A DNA stretch of 64,000 bases from Acidihalobacter aeolianus (GCF_001753165.1 NZ_CP017448.1:638462-702461), one strand, 5' to 3'; shown: positions 51,852-62,626, counted from the stretch's first letter. Program-made: numbers and translations. The notes: generated by a model not told the origin, from the letters alone.

Positions 51852-52619
51852 TCATATCCGAATGCTGGGCAATTCATGCAGATAATCGACGGCATCAGAA
51901 ACACGACCATCGTCAATCGTTTCCGATAGGAGTTCCGTCCTGCGTCCGGCTACCGCGATTGGCCCTCTAGGACCAGCGATACAGCTCAAGCCGACAAAAC
52001 TCAGATCGCCTTCTTCCCCGACCCTGTTCGCATAGACGACATGAATGCCGTTTTCGATGGCTCGCGTGGGAATCATCAGCTTGGGTACATTGTCGTACGG
52101 CGCCATCAGCGCGGTGGGCACGAGAACGATCTCGGCATGTTGCAATGCGGTCTCGCGGAGCAGTTCGGGGAACTCGATATCGAAGCAGATCAGGATGCTA
52201 AAGCGAATGCCCTTGTAGTCGAACAATACGGGGCCATTCCCGCGTTTGAAGATGCTTTTCTCCCAATCGCCGTATAGGGCGCGCTTGCGGTAAGTGATCG
52301 GACGGGATGCACCGGGCGCGAAAAAATGCGCCGCGTTGAAGATGCCTTCGGGCGTCTTCTCATACGACCCGACGACGAGCGCGACGCCCGTCCTCCGCGC
52401 CACCTCCGCGATGGCCCCCAATACCTCATCCGTCACCTCGCGGGCAACCGTGCGCACCCTCTCCGGCGCCTGGTAATAACCGGTCAGGAAGCATTCGGGG
52501 AAAACCAGCACTTCCACGTTCTTCTCGCGGGCCTGTTCCGCCGCCGTGCCGATGATCGCGAGATTCCGCTCGACCGAGCCGGTGATTCCGTTGTCCTGCC
52601 AGATGCCGACGGTGATCAT
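51852..52619 (-). CDS. Carbon-nitrogen hydrolase (nitrilase superfamily)
   Basis: 255 aa. Catalytic triad visible: Glu in LVFPECFLTGY near residue 43, Lys in YRKRALYGDWEKSIF near 111, and Cys in ILICFDIEFPELLRE near 145. Hydrolyses or condenses amides or nitriles; the branch of the superfamily is not clear. Not in an operon: 282 bp from the island on one side and 443 bp of noncoding DNA upstream. The first gene right of the accessory island. Confidence 0.88.
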   Translation of the reverse strand: MITVGIWQDNGITGSVERNLAIIGTAAEQAREKNVEVLVFPECFLTGYYQAPERVRTVAREVTDEVLGAIAEVARRTGVALVVGSYEKTPEGIFNAAHFFAPGASRPITYRKRALYGDWEKSIFKRGNGPVLFDYKGIRFSILICFDIEFPELLRETALQHAEIVLVPTALMAPYDNVPKLMIPTRAIENGIHVVYANRVGEEGDLSFVGLSCIAGPRGPIAVAGRRTELLSETIDDGRVSDAVDYLHELPSIRI

Positions 52620-53062
52620 TTTTACGCCTATCAGTTGTTCACGCGTTCCGTGCCCGGCAATCGTGGAGGATCGCCGAACATCGTTATTCGGGATGAGGTC
52701 TAGCTTTGAAACATTGTGTCAACGAGATGCGGATGTCAGGGATTTGCGATCCGATAATGTCCCTCACCTGCATAACGTACCGGCTCAATCGCCGTTATTG
52801 AACATCTGCGCACGGTTTCGGGCGCGAATCAGCTTCCTTGGCTTTGAACTGATTCAGGGATGCGCCGAGCAACGGGGTTCGCACGCCCGCACGAAAACAA
52901 ATTTAGAAATACGATGCTCAGGCGTGTGAAACCATGCGGCCATTTTGGTATCGCCTGACCAGTAGCCGTCTAACAACGTTGGTAGCGATTAGCACGCAAT
53001 CCCCGAAGGTGTGATGTGTAGCGACGTGCCAAACAAATAAACGCACACAAGCAGCGCGTCAC
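52620..53062. other. Intergenic region without recognised features
   Basis: 443 bp upstream of the nitrilase-family gene. I see no gene, repeat, RNA or terminator here on either strand. Promoter elements for the minus-strand gene are presumably near 52620-52720. Confidence 0.5.
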
Positions 53063-53191
53063 TCACTCCTCGTCAGACTCATCCCGCCTATTCTCCGACT
53101 GGGCAAGCAGTCTGGGCACGACATACAGCAGCACGATGGCCCCGACGATGACGATGCCAAGCAGTATCAGAAAGCCGTAAGCGTCGTTCAT
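53063..53191 (-). CDS. Small membrane protein (42 aa)
   Basis: ATG at 53191 is preceded by an excellent GGGAGGATCA ribosome site. The peptide reads MNDAYGFLILLGIVIVGAIV and then continues LLYVVPRLLAQ to a charged tail (SENRRDESDEE). A single N-terminal transmembrane helix (residues about 7-26) with a polar C-terminus is clear. No family recognised. Stands alone between two unrelated genes. Confidence 0.65.
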   Translation of the reverse strand: MNDAYGFLILLGIVIVGAIVLLYVVPRLLAQSENRRDESDEE

Positions 53192-53254
53192 TGATCCTCC
53201 CGGTCTCCGCCGATGATAGCTCTGTCATCGGCGGCGGGAAAAGACGCTGCGGCG

Positions 53255-53929
53255 TCAGATAGTCGTCTGCAGTAGATTGCCCACACTCGACGTGTTACTG
53301 CCCGGCAGCTCGCTGGAAAACGCCTGCAGAAAGCCCGTCAGGTTGGCGCTGCTGGAACTGCCACCCATGGCGCTGACAAGGTTCTGGAAATTCTGTTGCA
53401 GCGTGGTCAACGTGCTCGACGTCTGGGGGTTCGTGCTTGATGAAGTCGTGCTTGAGGTGTTTCCGGAGAGCTGCTGAATCAGGTTCTGCAGGGCGGCCTG
53501 CATGTGATGGCCACGGTGATGATGCTCCATGCCCTGCATGCCAGTGGCGCCGACCGTCTGAGCGGACGGGTTGCCCGGGTTTTGCCCAGGTGTTCCATTT
53601 TGCGCCTGCAATGCAGCCATGAGGCTTTGCAGGAAGCTGGCCAGCGCTTGTTGTACCGTTGATGAGGAAGTGGTGCCGGATACGCTGGAAGCGTTAGTGG
53701 TGGTCAGTCCGTTGCTGCCGGAGGTGCTGGTGGTGCCGATGGTCTGGCCGACGCCGATCTGCGACAGGGCTTGAAGGACCGAATCGACCAGGCCGCCTCC
53801 GGGAGGGGGTGGGGTCTGTCCGCCGATGGCGAGACCGGACTGGGCCAGGCCGTTGGTCGTGGACGAGGTGTTGAGCAGGTTGAGTTGAGCGAACAGGTTG
53901 CTCGCTCCGGGGGTGCTGTTGATGGTCAT
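53255..53929 (-). CDS. Ser/Thr/Gln-rich protein with a His cluster
   Basis: 224 aa from ATG 53929, which follows GAGGAACGACCC. Low-complexity Ser/Thr/Gln/Asn-rich sequence with a proline run (QTPPPPGGG) near 37-46. HHHRGHH near residue 137 could bind metal. Helical stretches VQQALASFLQSLMAALQAQ and the C-terminal LQNFQNLVSAMGG-type repeats suggest a secreted or surface-exposed amphipathic protein, but no signal peptide is present. Not recognised; function unknown. Confidence 0.65.
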   Translation of the reverse strand: MTINSTPGASNLFAQLNLLNTSSTTNGLAQSGLAIGGQTPPPPGGGLVDSVLQALSQIGVGQTIGTTSTSGSNGLTTTNASSVSGTTSSSTVQQALASFLQSLMAALQAQNGTPGQNPGNPSAQTVGATGMQGMEHHHRGHHMQAALQNLIQQLSGNTSSTTSSSTNPQTSSTLTTLQQNFQNLVSAMGGSSSSANLTGFLQAFSSELPGSNTSSVGNLLQTTI

Positions 53930-54462
53930 GGGTCGTTCCTCGGATGGACATGAGTCCCGGCTGAATGGGAACCGCGGTACTGCATGAGCAAGGAGGATGC
54001 CAGCACATGAATGGGCGGAAAGGCGGGAGAATGCGCCCTCGGATTCGTCGTTACTGACTGCAGACGGCGCGAATCCGCGTGTTCGGACGTTAGCGGTGGG
54101 CTTGGGTGATGGCCTATGCGGCGTGGTATCGCTGGCAGGTCGGCATGGGATTGCCAGGCCTGGCAAGCGCTTGCCAGGCTTGTTCGCCGCGTTTGCCGCA
54201 TGTGCCGGCCCGAGACCACGCCGCCTGGCCTGCCCTGGAGCGGCGAATCGTGAGAGTCTTCATGCGCCCTGAGAGGTTGGGTGGCCGCGTGTCCAGACGG
54301 CCGCATTACCTGGGGGCACACTGACTATCCATCAGCTATGCCTAATGGAAACCGTTGGCTATTCTTCTAAAAGCGGATTCGAGTGGTCTGCAAGTGCGCG
54401 TTGGCGAAATACGGCTTTGATGCGGCCTCTGGCGGTCGCCGTATTCGGTCGACACTTTCAAG
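53930..54462. other. Intergenic region with nested palindrome
   Basis: 533 bp without a convincing gene. It contains TTGCCAGGCCTGGCAA, a perfect 16-bp palindrome at 54151-54166. CAAGCGCTTG at 54164-54173 is a second palindrome overlapping it, and TTGCCAGGC repeats at 54171-54179. No T-run follows, so it is not a plain terminator. The promoter of the minus-strand gene at 53929 and that of the following pseudogene probably lie here. Confidence 0.5.
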
Positions 54463-57071
54463 GTGTGTGGAAATGTCCGTGTCTACGCGGGCGGTTGCGC
54501 AAGTTCATATGAAAAGGGGGGCGGACAGGGATCGATAGGCGCGCATTGCCGGGAAGACCGGCGGCCAACCTTGTGTGGCCTCCATGCGCCTGATCCGTGT
54601 CCTGAAAGTAAAACATGGGTAAGGACCAATCAGACGGTGTCGTCCGAGCGGTTGACGAAGACCCTGGATAACCTGCTCGAAGGATGCATGCTCATCGGAT
54701 TCGACTGGACATATCTGTATGTCAACGAAGCCGCCGCGCGGCATGGGCTGCAGGATCGCGACAAGTTGCTCGGCCGGGCGATGCTTGAAATGTACCCGGG
54801 CGTCGAGCAATCGGACGTATTCCGACACTACCGCTTGGCCATGGAAGACCGCATTCCCCAACATTTCGAAACCTCATTCACATTCGCAGACGGTACGGTG
54901 AATTGGTACGAGCTGGCCGTCGAGCCAGTGCCGGAAGGGGTTTTTATCCTGAGTCTGGATATCACCCAGCGCAAGCAATCCGAGGAGGCACTGGAGACTG
55001 CGCGGGAATTCGCGGAAAACCTGATTGAAGCCATGTTGGATGGTTTTTCGGTGCTGGACAAGGATGGGCGATCGGTGAATCCCAACCCGGCGTTATGCCT
55101 CATGACGGGATTTTCACGCGGGGAGCCGATCGACCGTTATCCGCCGTTTCCCTACTGGCCGCCGGAGGAAGACGAACCTATTCGGGCCGCCTTCGAGAAA
55201 ACCATGAAAGGAGAAGTCGGACACTTTGAATTGACCTACATGCGCAAGAACGGAGAGCGTTTTCCCGTTGTGGTTAGCCCTTCGGTCATGCGCGATCAGC
55301 ACGGCAATATCCTGAATTACATCGCTACTGTGAAGGACATGAGCCGCGAACATGAGGCGCTGGATGCCTTGGAGCGTAGTGAATCATGGCTGCGCAGCAT
55401 TTACGAGAATACGAATACCGGAATTGCTTCCACTGACAGTTCCGGCCGAGTGAGCGGATTTAACGAGGCGTTTCGCAGCATGTAGGATTTCGATGCGCAA
55501 TCTCTCATGAAAATGAATTTTGCCGATTTTACCCATCCTGATGATCTGGAGATTGAGCAGGTTTTTTTCGATGAAATGCTCGCCAATAAACGCAACAGTT
55601 ATCAGATCACGAAACGGTATGTCCATCGGGATGGACATACGATCTGGGTGGATCTGTCGGCAGGCGCCATTCGCGACGACGCTGGCAACGTCACTTCGTG
55701 CGTGGCGGTGATACAGGACATCACCGACCGCAAGTCCGCCGAAGAAGAAATTACACAGCTCGCCTTTTACGATGCGCTGACACAATTGCCGAATAGGCGA
55801 TTGCTGCAGGATCGACTCAAGCAGGCCTTGGCGACGAGCACCCCGTAATGGGCATTCGGGAGGGTTGCTATTTATCGATCTCGATAATTTCAAGAGTCTC
55901 AACGATACGTTGGGACACGATCACGGTGATCTGTTGCTCAAGGAAAGCGCACGCCGACCGGAGGCTAGCGTGCGCGAGGGCGACACGGTGGCGCGGCTGG
56001 GCGGCGACGAGTTCGTGGTCATGCTCAATGAATTGGGTGAGAGTGATCTGGATGCGGCCAGGCAGACGGAGCTCATCGGGATGAAAAGTTCTGACCCGGC
56101 TGGGGCAATCCTGTCAGCTTGATTCATATGTATACGAGGGAACAGCCAGCATCAGCGCCACGCTATTTTCCGGACATCAGTGCACTGCTGAGGAGCTGAT
56201 GAAACAAGCGGATATAGCCATGTATCAGGCCAAACAGGCAGGGCGCAACACACCCAGGTTTTTCGATGCGGTCATGCAGGAAAGTATTGCCGCCCGAGTT
56301 GAACTGGAAGGTGAATTACGCAAGGCGATTGCGCAACGAAATTTCGAGTTGTTTTCCCAGGTAGAAGTTGATGACGCTTATCAGTCGGTCGGTGCCGCGG
56401 CGCTATTGCGCTGGCGTCATGCTGAGCGTGGTCTCGTGCAACCGCATCATTTTATCCCGCTTGCGGAAGAGACGGGCTTGGTTTTACCGATCGGAGAATG
56501 AGTTCTTGAGACGGCCTGTGCACAGCTCAAGGTTTGGGAGGGAGCGCCGCTGACCCGTGACCTTATGCTGGCAGTCAATGTCAGCCCCAGGCAGTTCCGC
56601 AAGGAGGATTTCGCGGGACAGATACAAGCGCTTGTGAGGCGTCACCAGATAAATCCCTCGCGCCTTAAGCTGGAATTGACTGAGGGTGCCCTTCTGGAAA
56701 ATGTCGAAGACACGATCGAGACGATGAACGCGCTCAATGTTATCGGCGTGCGGCTTTCCCTGGATGATTTCGGAACGGGATATTCTTCTCTGCAATATCT
56801 CAAACGGTTGCCCTTGCACCAGCTCAAAATCGACAAATCCTTTGTGCATGATATTGGCGCTGACCCGAGCGATAAGGCGATCGTGCAGACCATCATTGCC
56901 ATGGCGCAGTCACTGAATCTCGACGTCATTGCCGAAGGGGTGGAAACCGACGAGCAGCGCCGATTGTTATTGGACCGCGGTTGCAGGTACTTCCATGGGT
57001 ATTTTTTCGGTCGCTCCATCCCCGCGGACGATTTTGAATCGTTGCTCAATCAGTTGCAGTCACGAGATTGA
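54463..57071 (+). pseudogene. Decayed PAS-GGDEF-EAL sensor protein
   Basis: A former cyclic-di-GMP signalling protein. Three or four PAS segments (about 54640-55740) precede a GGDEF domain (ARLGGDEFVVML near 56000) and an EAL-type domain (56230-57071). Lesions: TAG at 55483 in frame, a one-base shift near 55843 in a run of C, a further shift about 56080-56105, and TGA at 56499 in frame. The EAL motif itself reads AAL in GAAALLRW, so the catalytic Glu is also lost. The true start is unclear; no ATG suits the first PAS. The C-terminal DDFGTGYSSLQYL segment is still clean. Confidence 0.85.
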
Positions 57072-57112
57072 TAGGTTGGGCAATGGTCGATTTTGTTTAA
57101 CGACGGGTCTGT

Positions 57113-58563
57113 TCAGCCTTTTTTCATGCGAAACACCTTGTCGGCAGGCGTGCGGGGGATGATGAGAGTGGCGAAATGGGTGGTGTTGGGCTGCAGCCAG
57201 TTGATGCGCCGCTCGGCGGCGGTGCCGGATTTTTTCTCGTCCTCGAAGTGCAGCGGCACGATGCCCTTGGCCCCGGTCCTGTAGTTGCCGAAATAGCTGA
57301 CGTTGCCGCCCGGCGGTGCGGCGGAGAGGCTCATGAACAGCGCGTGGGCGACCTTACCGCGGATGGCGTCGTAATAGTGGCCGACGAGGTCGGTGTGGTC
57401 GACGTACAGGCAGCGGTAGGCGCTATTGCGCTGGTTGACGTGCACGTCTTCGAGCACCTCGGTATGGAAATAGAGGCTGGAGCTGTCGCCGCGCTCCTCC
57501 TCGGGGCCCGAGAACTCGAGGAAATAGTCACCGACGTCGGCGCCGTGGTCGTCGATCACGCGCACGTTCACCTGCAGATACTGGTGGAACCACTTGGGGT
57601 CGCTACCCTTGCCGAGCAGTTCGTCGCGCGCGGCTTCGCTGGACGCCAGCGCGGCGGTTTCAGCGGTGATGGCCGCCCAGTCGTCGGCGAGGGCGGCGTA
57701 GTCGTCTGCGCCGGCGCAGTCGAGCGCCTGCAGGATCAACTCGCCGAGGCGTTTTTCGTAGGTGTCGGGCGACTTGATGTCGTTCCTGTCGGGATCGACG
57801 ATGGAGCCGTGGGTGCGGTCCGGCAGCACGGCCAACGGGATCTGCGCCTTGTGGCGCGTCTTCCAGGGCGCGAACGTGGGCTGGGTCTCGTCGGCGGCGA
57901 AATCGATGGTGACGCCGCGGGCATTGAGGTTGGCGGCGCAGGCGCGCACGGTGCCGTCGGCACCGTCCTCGTTGACGATCTGACGCAGCAGGCTGGCGTA
58001 GGGGTGCGTGCCGACGATGACGAAGGCCTGGATGCCGTCGCCGGCGTAGATGGTCGGGGCCGAGGCGCGGCCGTTCGGCACGAACAGGTCTTGCTCCGCG
58101 AGCCGCCACTGGTAGGGGGAGGCCAGTTCCAGTGCGTTGAGCATCTCGGTGCCGGTGTGGAACCAGTTGTCCCAGCCCTTGACGAGGCGTCCGACCATGC
58201 TCTTGCCGAAGCTGGCGAGCCGCGAGCCGAAATTGGCCGGCGCCAGCATGATCAGGCGCCTGGCCGGGCAGCGGGCGACGTCGTCGCCGTAATAGCCGCT
58301 GATCCACTCGCGGGCGACCAGTCCGCCGGTGCTGTGCACGATCATGTCGAAGGGGTGACGAGTTCGCCGCCGGCGAGCTTTTCGCGCACCACGGCCTCCA
58401 ACCGCTTGGCGACGTCGACGATGCGTACGTCGTCGTCGAGCGAAATGTAGTCGCCCAGCCACAGCGTGACGGCCTGATAGCCGTGCGCGCGCAGGAACTC
58501 GACGAGCGGGCGGAAGGAGCGCGAGGTGTCGCTCCAGCCGTGGACGATCAGGACTTGACGCAT
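57113..58563 (-). pseudogene. Frameshifted alpha/beta hydrolase (esterase/lipase-like)
   Basis: The N-terminal part (MRQVLIVHGWSDTSRSFRPL from ATG 58563) and the rest (FDMIVHSTGGLVAREW onwards) are in different frames. The break is in a C-run near 58350-58355 (complement). The nucleophile motif is HSTGGL near residue 75 of the joined protein. About 480 aa in total. The C-terminal 150 residues (IDDHGADVGDYFLEF etc.) look like an added beta domain. A single-base deletion or sequencing error would explain it. A few tandem features, no signal peptide. Confidence 0.75.
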
Positions 58564-58651
58564 GCGGGTCGCCTCCGCGTGGCTTCTGAAAACGCTACGG
58601 AAGGAGTGTAGTCGGCCGCCGGTTGTACAGGGATTTCTGGGGTTTCTCGCG

Positions 58652-59491
58652 CTAGTCTTGTCTGGGGTCCAGGTGCACCTCGACCATTTGCTGGATCGGG
58701 AAGACGGGGGGGGCGAACTGGGTGTAGACCGCCACATCCGCCGCATCGCGACCGTAGCCGATGGCGACGTAGCCGCCGCGGAGTTCGGCCTGGGTCGGGT
58801 CGAAGGTGTACCAGCGCCCGCCGACGTAGGCTTCGAACCAGGCGTGCAGATCCATCGGTTCCAGGTCGGCCAGATATCCCACCACCATGCGTGCGGGGAT
58901 GCTGATGGCGCGGCACAGTGCGATGCCGAGATGGGCAAGATCGCGGCATACACCGTATTGCCGGGCATTGACCTCGACCGCGGACAGAGGCACCTCGCTG
59001 CTGCCCGGCAAGTACTGGATCGAGGCCCGGAGCCAGGCCTCGATGGCGGCCACCTGATCGTAGCCAGGGGTGAGCCCGGTGACCAGTTCGGTGGCCATGA
59101 CGCCGAAACGGTCCGCTTCGCAGTAGCGGCTGGGCAGCAGGTAGATGAGTACCCCGTCGGGCAGGTACTGGATTTCGATGAAGGGGGCGCCAGGTTCGCG
59201 ATCGAGGTGGTCGGCGGTCCTGATCTCGGCCGCAGTGTGGATCGCGAAGGCGCCCGCCGGAGCGACGAGCCGCTGGCACAGATTGCCGTAGTCGTCGGTG
59301 AATTCGAAGACGGGCACGTTGGGTGTCAGCCGGTATTCCTCGCGCGCGATCCACTGCTGTCCGCCGCTGCGAGGACGCAGCATCAGCACGAAGGGCGTCG
59401 GGACGGTGATGTCGAAGGCCAGATCAAAGCGCGTGTGCAGCCACATGGCGGGGTCCGGGGGCAGGGAGTGGTGCAGTGAAACATCAGACAT
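58652..59491 (-). CDS. Transglutaminase-like protein
   Basis: 279 aa from ATG 59491 (an in-frame ATG 12 codons upstream is less likely). N-terminal bacterial transglutaminase-like beta region to about 130. The catalytic Cys is in [17 protein letters not shown] near residue 182, His in [10 protein letters not shown] near 217 and Asp in WYTFDPTQ near 232. Such proteins act as peptidases or cross-linkers; cytoplasmic as no signal peptide is seen. Separated by 88 bp from the frameshifted hydrolase. Confidence 0.88.
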   Translation of the reverse strand: MSDVSLHHSLPPDPAMWLHTRFDLAFDITVPTPFVLMLRPRSGGQQWIAREEYRLTPNVPVFEFTDDYGNLCQRLVAPAGAFAIHTAAEIRTADHLDREPGAPFIEIQYLPDGVLIYLLPSRYCEADRFGVMATELVTGLTPGYDQVAAIEAWLRASIQYLPGSSEVPLSAVEVNARQYGVCRDLAHLGIALCRAISIPARMVVGYLADLEPMDLHAWFEAYVGGRWYTFDPTQAELRGGYVAIGYGRDAADVAVYTQFAPPVFPIQQMVEVHLDPRQD

Positions 59492-59696
59492 GCGGCTGGC
59501 GCAACGTCGCGCGAACCCGCGCCGCATACGGCGCCGGCTAATGCCGCTCCAGTCAAGGGCTTATACTCCTGTCATTCAACTAATGAACGTCTGTCGTTTC
59601 ACCGCTGTGTAGACCGGCTGGGCTCGCCGGTTTTCAGCCGGACATGATGATTCAACCAAACGACGATGCGGGGCTCGGGCAAACAAGGGGGAACAG

Positions 59697-60293
59697 ATGG
59701 CCATTTCGACGATCGTGGTGCTGGTGCTGATCGGGGCGTGCGTGTTCTACGTCATCGCCATCTTCAATCAGCTGGTCGCGCTGAAGAACCGCTACATCAA
59801 CGCCTTCGCGCAGATCGAGGTGCAGCTCAAGCGCCGTTACGATCTGATCCCCAATCTGGTGGAGACCGCCAAGGCCTATCTCAAGCACGAGCGCGAGACG
59901 CTGGAGGCGGTCATCTCGGCGCGCAACGCGGCGGCGGCGGGCCTCGCGGCGGCGCACGCGGCGCCCGGAGACGCGGCGGCGATGAGCCAGCTCGGCAACG
60001 CCGAGGGGCAGCTCGGCAGCGCGCTCGGCCGGCTCAACGTGGTGATGGAGGCCTACCCGGACCTCAAGGCCAGTCAGAACATGATGCAGCTCACCGAGGA
60101 GCTGACCAGCACCGAGAATAAGGTCGCCTTCGCGCGGCAGGCGTTCAACGATCAGGTGATGGCCTACAACACCTACCGCCAGTCCTTCCCGCAGAACATA
60201 CTGGCGACGACCTTCGGCCACCCCCGCGATGCGGCCTTGCTCGAATTCGACGACAGCGAACAGATCCAGCAGGCGCCGAAGGTCAGCTTCTGA
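59697..60293 (+). CDS. LemA family protein
   Basis: 198 aa. Single N-terminal transmembrane helix (residues about 5-25) followed by the LemA helical domain. [36 protein letters not shown] near residues 31-66 and [13 protein letters not shown] near 140 are diagnostic. Function poorly known; commonly found next to M48 proteases, as here (18 bp before the next gene). The ATG is at 59697 after GGGGGAACAG. Confidence 0.93.
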   Translation: MAISTIVVLVLIGACVFYVIAIFNQLVALKNRYINAFAQIEVQLKRRYDLIPNLVETAKAYLKHERETLEAVISARNAAAAGLAAAHAAPGDAAAMSQLGNAEGQLGSALGRLNVVMEAYPDLKASQNMMQLTEELTSTENKVAFARQAFNDQVMAYNTYRQSFPQNILATTFGHPRDAALLEFDDSEQIQQAPKVSF

Positions 60294-60311
60294 TCGCAGG
60301 CCCGTCGCGGG

Positions 60312-62255
60312 ATGGATTTCTTCCAGGCTCAGGACGACGCCCGGCGCAGCACGCTCTGGCTGGTGCTGCTGTTCGCGCTGGCGGTGCTGGGGCTGATCCT
60401 GCTCACCAACCTCTTCGTGCTCGCCTTCGTGCTCTATGCCCACGGCGACGTGGGGCTGCTCAACCTCAAGGACGTGCTGCGCCATTACGGCTCGGGCGCC
60501 TCGGTGCTGGTGGGGCTGGGCGTGGCGGGGCTGGTCGGGCTCGGCAGCCTGTTTCGCATGGTCCAGCTCGCCGCCGGCGGCGCCGTGGTGGCCGAGTCGC
60601 TGGGCGGGCGGGTGCTGCCGGGCGACAGCGAAGGCCTCGACGAGCGCAAGGTGCTCAACGTGGTGGAGGAAATGGCCATCGCCTCGGGCATGCCGGTGCC
60701 GACCGTCTACCTGCTGGACGACGGCGCCATCAACGCCTTCGCCGCCGGCTGGACGCCGAGCGACGCGGTGATCGGCATCACCCGCGGCGCGATCCGGCAG
60801 CTCGACCGCGACGAGCTGCAGGGCGTCGTGGCGCACGAGTTCAGCCATATCCTCAACGGCGACATGCGCCTCAACATCCGTCTGGTCGGGGTGCTCGCCG
60901 GCATCCTGCTGATCGGCGAGATCGGCCAGTTCATCCTGCGCACCCTGCGGCGCGCACCGCTTGCGGGCGGACGCAGAAAGGGCGCCGCGATCCCCGCGCT
61001 GTTCGTGCTCGGCCTGGGGCTGTGGGTGATCGGCTACGCCGGCACCTTCTTCGGCACCTGGATCAAGGCGCTGGTCAGCCGCCAGCGCGAATTCCTGGCG
61101 GATGCCTCGGCAGTGCAGTTCACGCGCAACCGCGCCGGCATCTCCGGGGCGCTGAAGAAGATCGGCGGTTCGATGGCCGGCTCGCTGCTGTCGAGTCCCA
61201 TGGCGCCGCAGTTCAGCCATGCCTATTTCGCGCGCGGGGTGTCCGGCGGGCTGCAGTCGCTGTTCGCCAGCCATCCGCCGCTGGAGGACCGCATCCGGCG
61301 CATCCTGCCGCGTTGGGACGGTCGCTTCATCGCGCCGCCACCCCCGCCGCCCGTGCCCGAGGAGTCGGAAAGCGCCGCAGGGAAACAGGCACGGGAGCGC
61401 GGTCGCCGCCGCGCGGTGCTGACCGGGGTGCTGGCGGGCACGCTGGGCGATCTGGTGGCGCAGACCGGTCAGCCGGACGCCGCACAGCAGGCCTATGCGC
61501 ACGATCTCATCGCCGGCCTGCCGCCGCAGTTGCGCGAGGCGAGCGGCAATCCGCAGACGGCGCGCGCCGTGGTCTACGCCCTGCTGCTGGACGGCGACGC
61601 CGACGTGCTGGCCAGGCAGTGGCAGACGCTCGACGGCAAGGCGGGCGACGGCGTGGCCGATCTGACGCGCCGATACCTGCCCGCGGCGGCAGGCCTCGAA
61701 CGGGCACAGCGACTGCCGCTGGTCGAGCTGAGTCTGCCATCGCTGCGCGGCCTGTCGCCGCAACAGTACGCACGCTTCCGCGGCGTGCTGAACGAACTCA
61801 TGGCGGCGGACGGGCGCATCAGCCTGTGGGAATGGGTCGTGCGCCATCTGGTGCTGCGCGGGCTGGACCTGCACTTCGCGCTGCGCAAGCCGGCGCGGCA
61901 GACCTATTACGTGCTCGGTTCGGCCAAGGCCGCCTGCGAGACCGTGCTTTCGTTGATCGCGCTGGCCGAGCACGCCGACCCGTCAGAGGCGCAGCGGGCC
62001 TTCGCGGCGGGGCGGCACGCCGTCGGCGCCGGTGCGCTGCGCTTCGTGCCTCGCGACGAGCTGGATCTGAATCGACTCGACGGGGCGATGGACGAGCTCG
62101 AAAAGCTCAAGCCACCACTCAAGCGCCGTTTTCTCGATGCCTGCGCGGCCTGCATCGCCATGGACGGCGACGTCACCGTGGGCGGTGCCGAGCTGCTGCG
62201 CACCGTGGCCGCGGCGCTGGACTGCCCCATGCCGCCGCCTTTGCCGCTTGCATAA
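60312..62255 (+). CDS. M48 family metalloprotease with TerB-like C-terminal region
   Basis: 647 aa. Two N-terminal membrane helices (about 17-45 and 57-80), then the HtpX-like protease domain with zinc-binding HEFSH near residue 176, then another membrane pair near 195-215 and 235-255. Residues about 350-640 form an extension not present in HtpX (about 290 aa). ELMAADGRISLWEWVV and CIAMDGDVTVGGAELLRT within it resemble TerB-type helical repeats. Pairs with the LemA gene 18 bp upstream; membrane protein quality control is the likely role. Confidence 0.9.
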   Translation: MDFFQAQDDARRSTLWLVLLFALAVLGLILLTNLFVLAFVLYAHGDVGLLNLKDVLRHYGSGASVLVGLGVAGLVGLGSLFRMVQLAAGGAVVAESLGGRVLPGDSEGLDERKVLNVVEEMAIASGMPVPTVYLLDDGAINAFAAGWTPSDAVIGITRGAIRQLDRDELQGVVAHEFSHILNGDMRLNIRLVGVLAGILLIGEIGQFILRTLRRAPLAGGRRKGAAIPALFVLGLGLWVIGYAGTFFGTWIKALVSRQREFLADASAVQFTRNRAGISGALKKIGGSMAGSLLSSPMAPQFSHAYFARGVSGGLQSLFASHPPLEDRIRRILPRWDGRFIAPPPPPPVPEESESAAGKQARERGRRRAVLTGVLAGTLGDLVAQTGQPDAAQQAYAHDLIAGLPPQLREASGNPQTARAVVYALLLDGDADVLARQWQTLDGKAGDGVADLTRRYLPAAAGLERAQRLPLVELSLPSLRGLSPQQYARFRGVLNELMAADGRISLWEWVVRHLVLRGLDLHFALRKPARQTYYVLGSAKAACETVLSLIALAEHADPSEAQRAFAAGRHAVGAGALRFVPRDELDLNRLDGAMDELEKLKPPLKRRFLDACAACIAMDGDVTVGGAELLRTVAAALDCPMPPPLPLA

Positions 62256-62626
62256 GGATCATGGCAATTTTTCACCATCCGAAGGTGGCATCGCACTTGT
62301 GTCTATGCGTACTATCTGACGCTAGGTATCGCAGGCGCTGAGACGGGGTAGCGACGCCAGGTCAGGGAAACACAGAGGGTCCGATGCGCGGGCCTTGGAT
62401 ATCCAAGTTATTGGGATAAATTGCCAGTGAGCCCCTATGGGCAATACCGCTTTCGATAGAGGGCATGTTTTCGAGTGGTATTTTTTCAATATTCATTGCT
62501 ATTTCAATATTCCCTTTGGTTGCGTGATTATCACATCGCTGCTGATGTGTGGTTGGCATGGAAAACAAATTTTCAGATCTGCGGGTTTGAAAGCCCGATG
62601 TTGACGATGAGTGTGCGGAGCGCGCA
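62256..62626. other. Intergenic region before the HAD-UbiA gene
   Basis: 371 bp. A 68-codon minus-strand frame at 62362-62568 has no clear ribosome site or family and is not called. AT content rises toward 62500. GGAG at 62616-62619 is the ribosome site for the gene starting at 62627. No terminator seen after the protease gene. Confidence 0.5.

Noticed and set aside
62362-62568. 68-codon minus-strand frame upstream of the HAD-UbiA gene
   Set aside because: No ribosome site of note, no recognisable motif, and composition does not differ from the noncoding surroundings.
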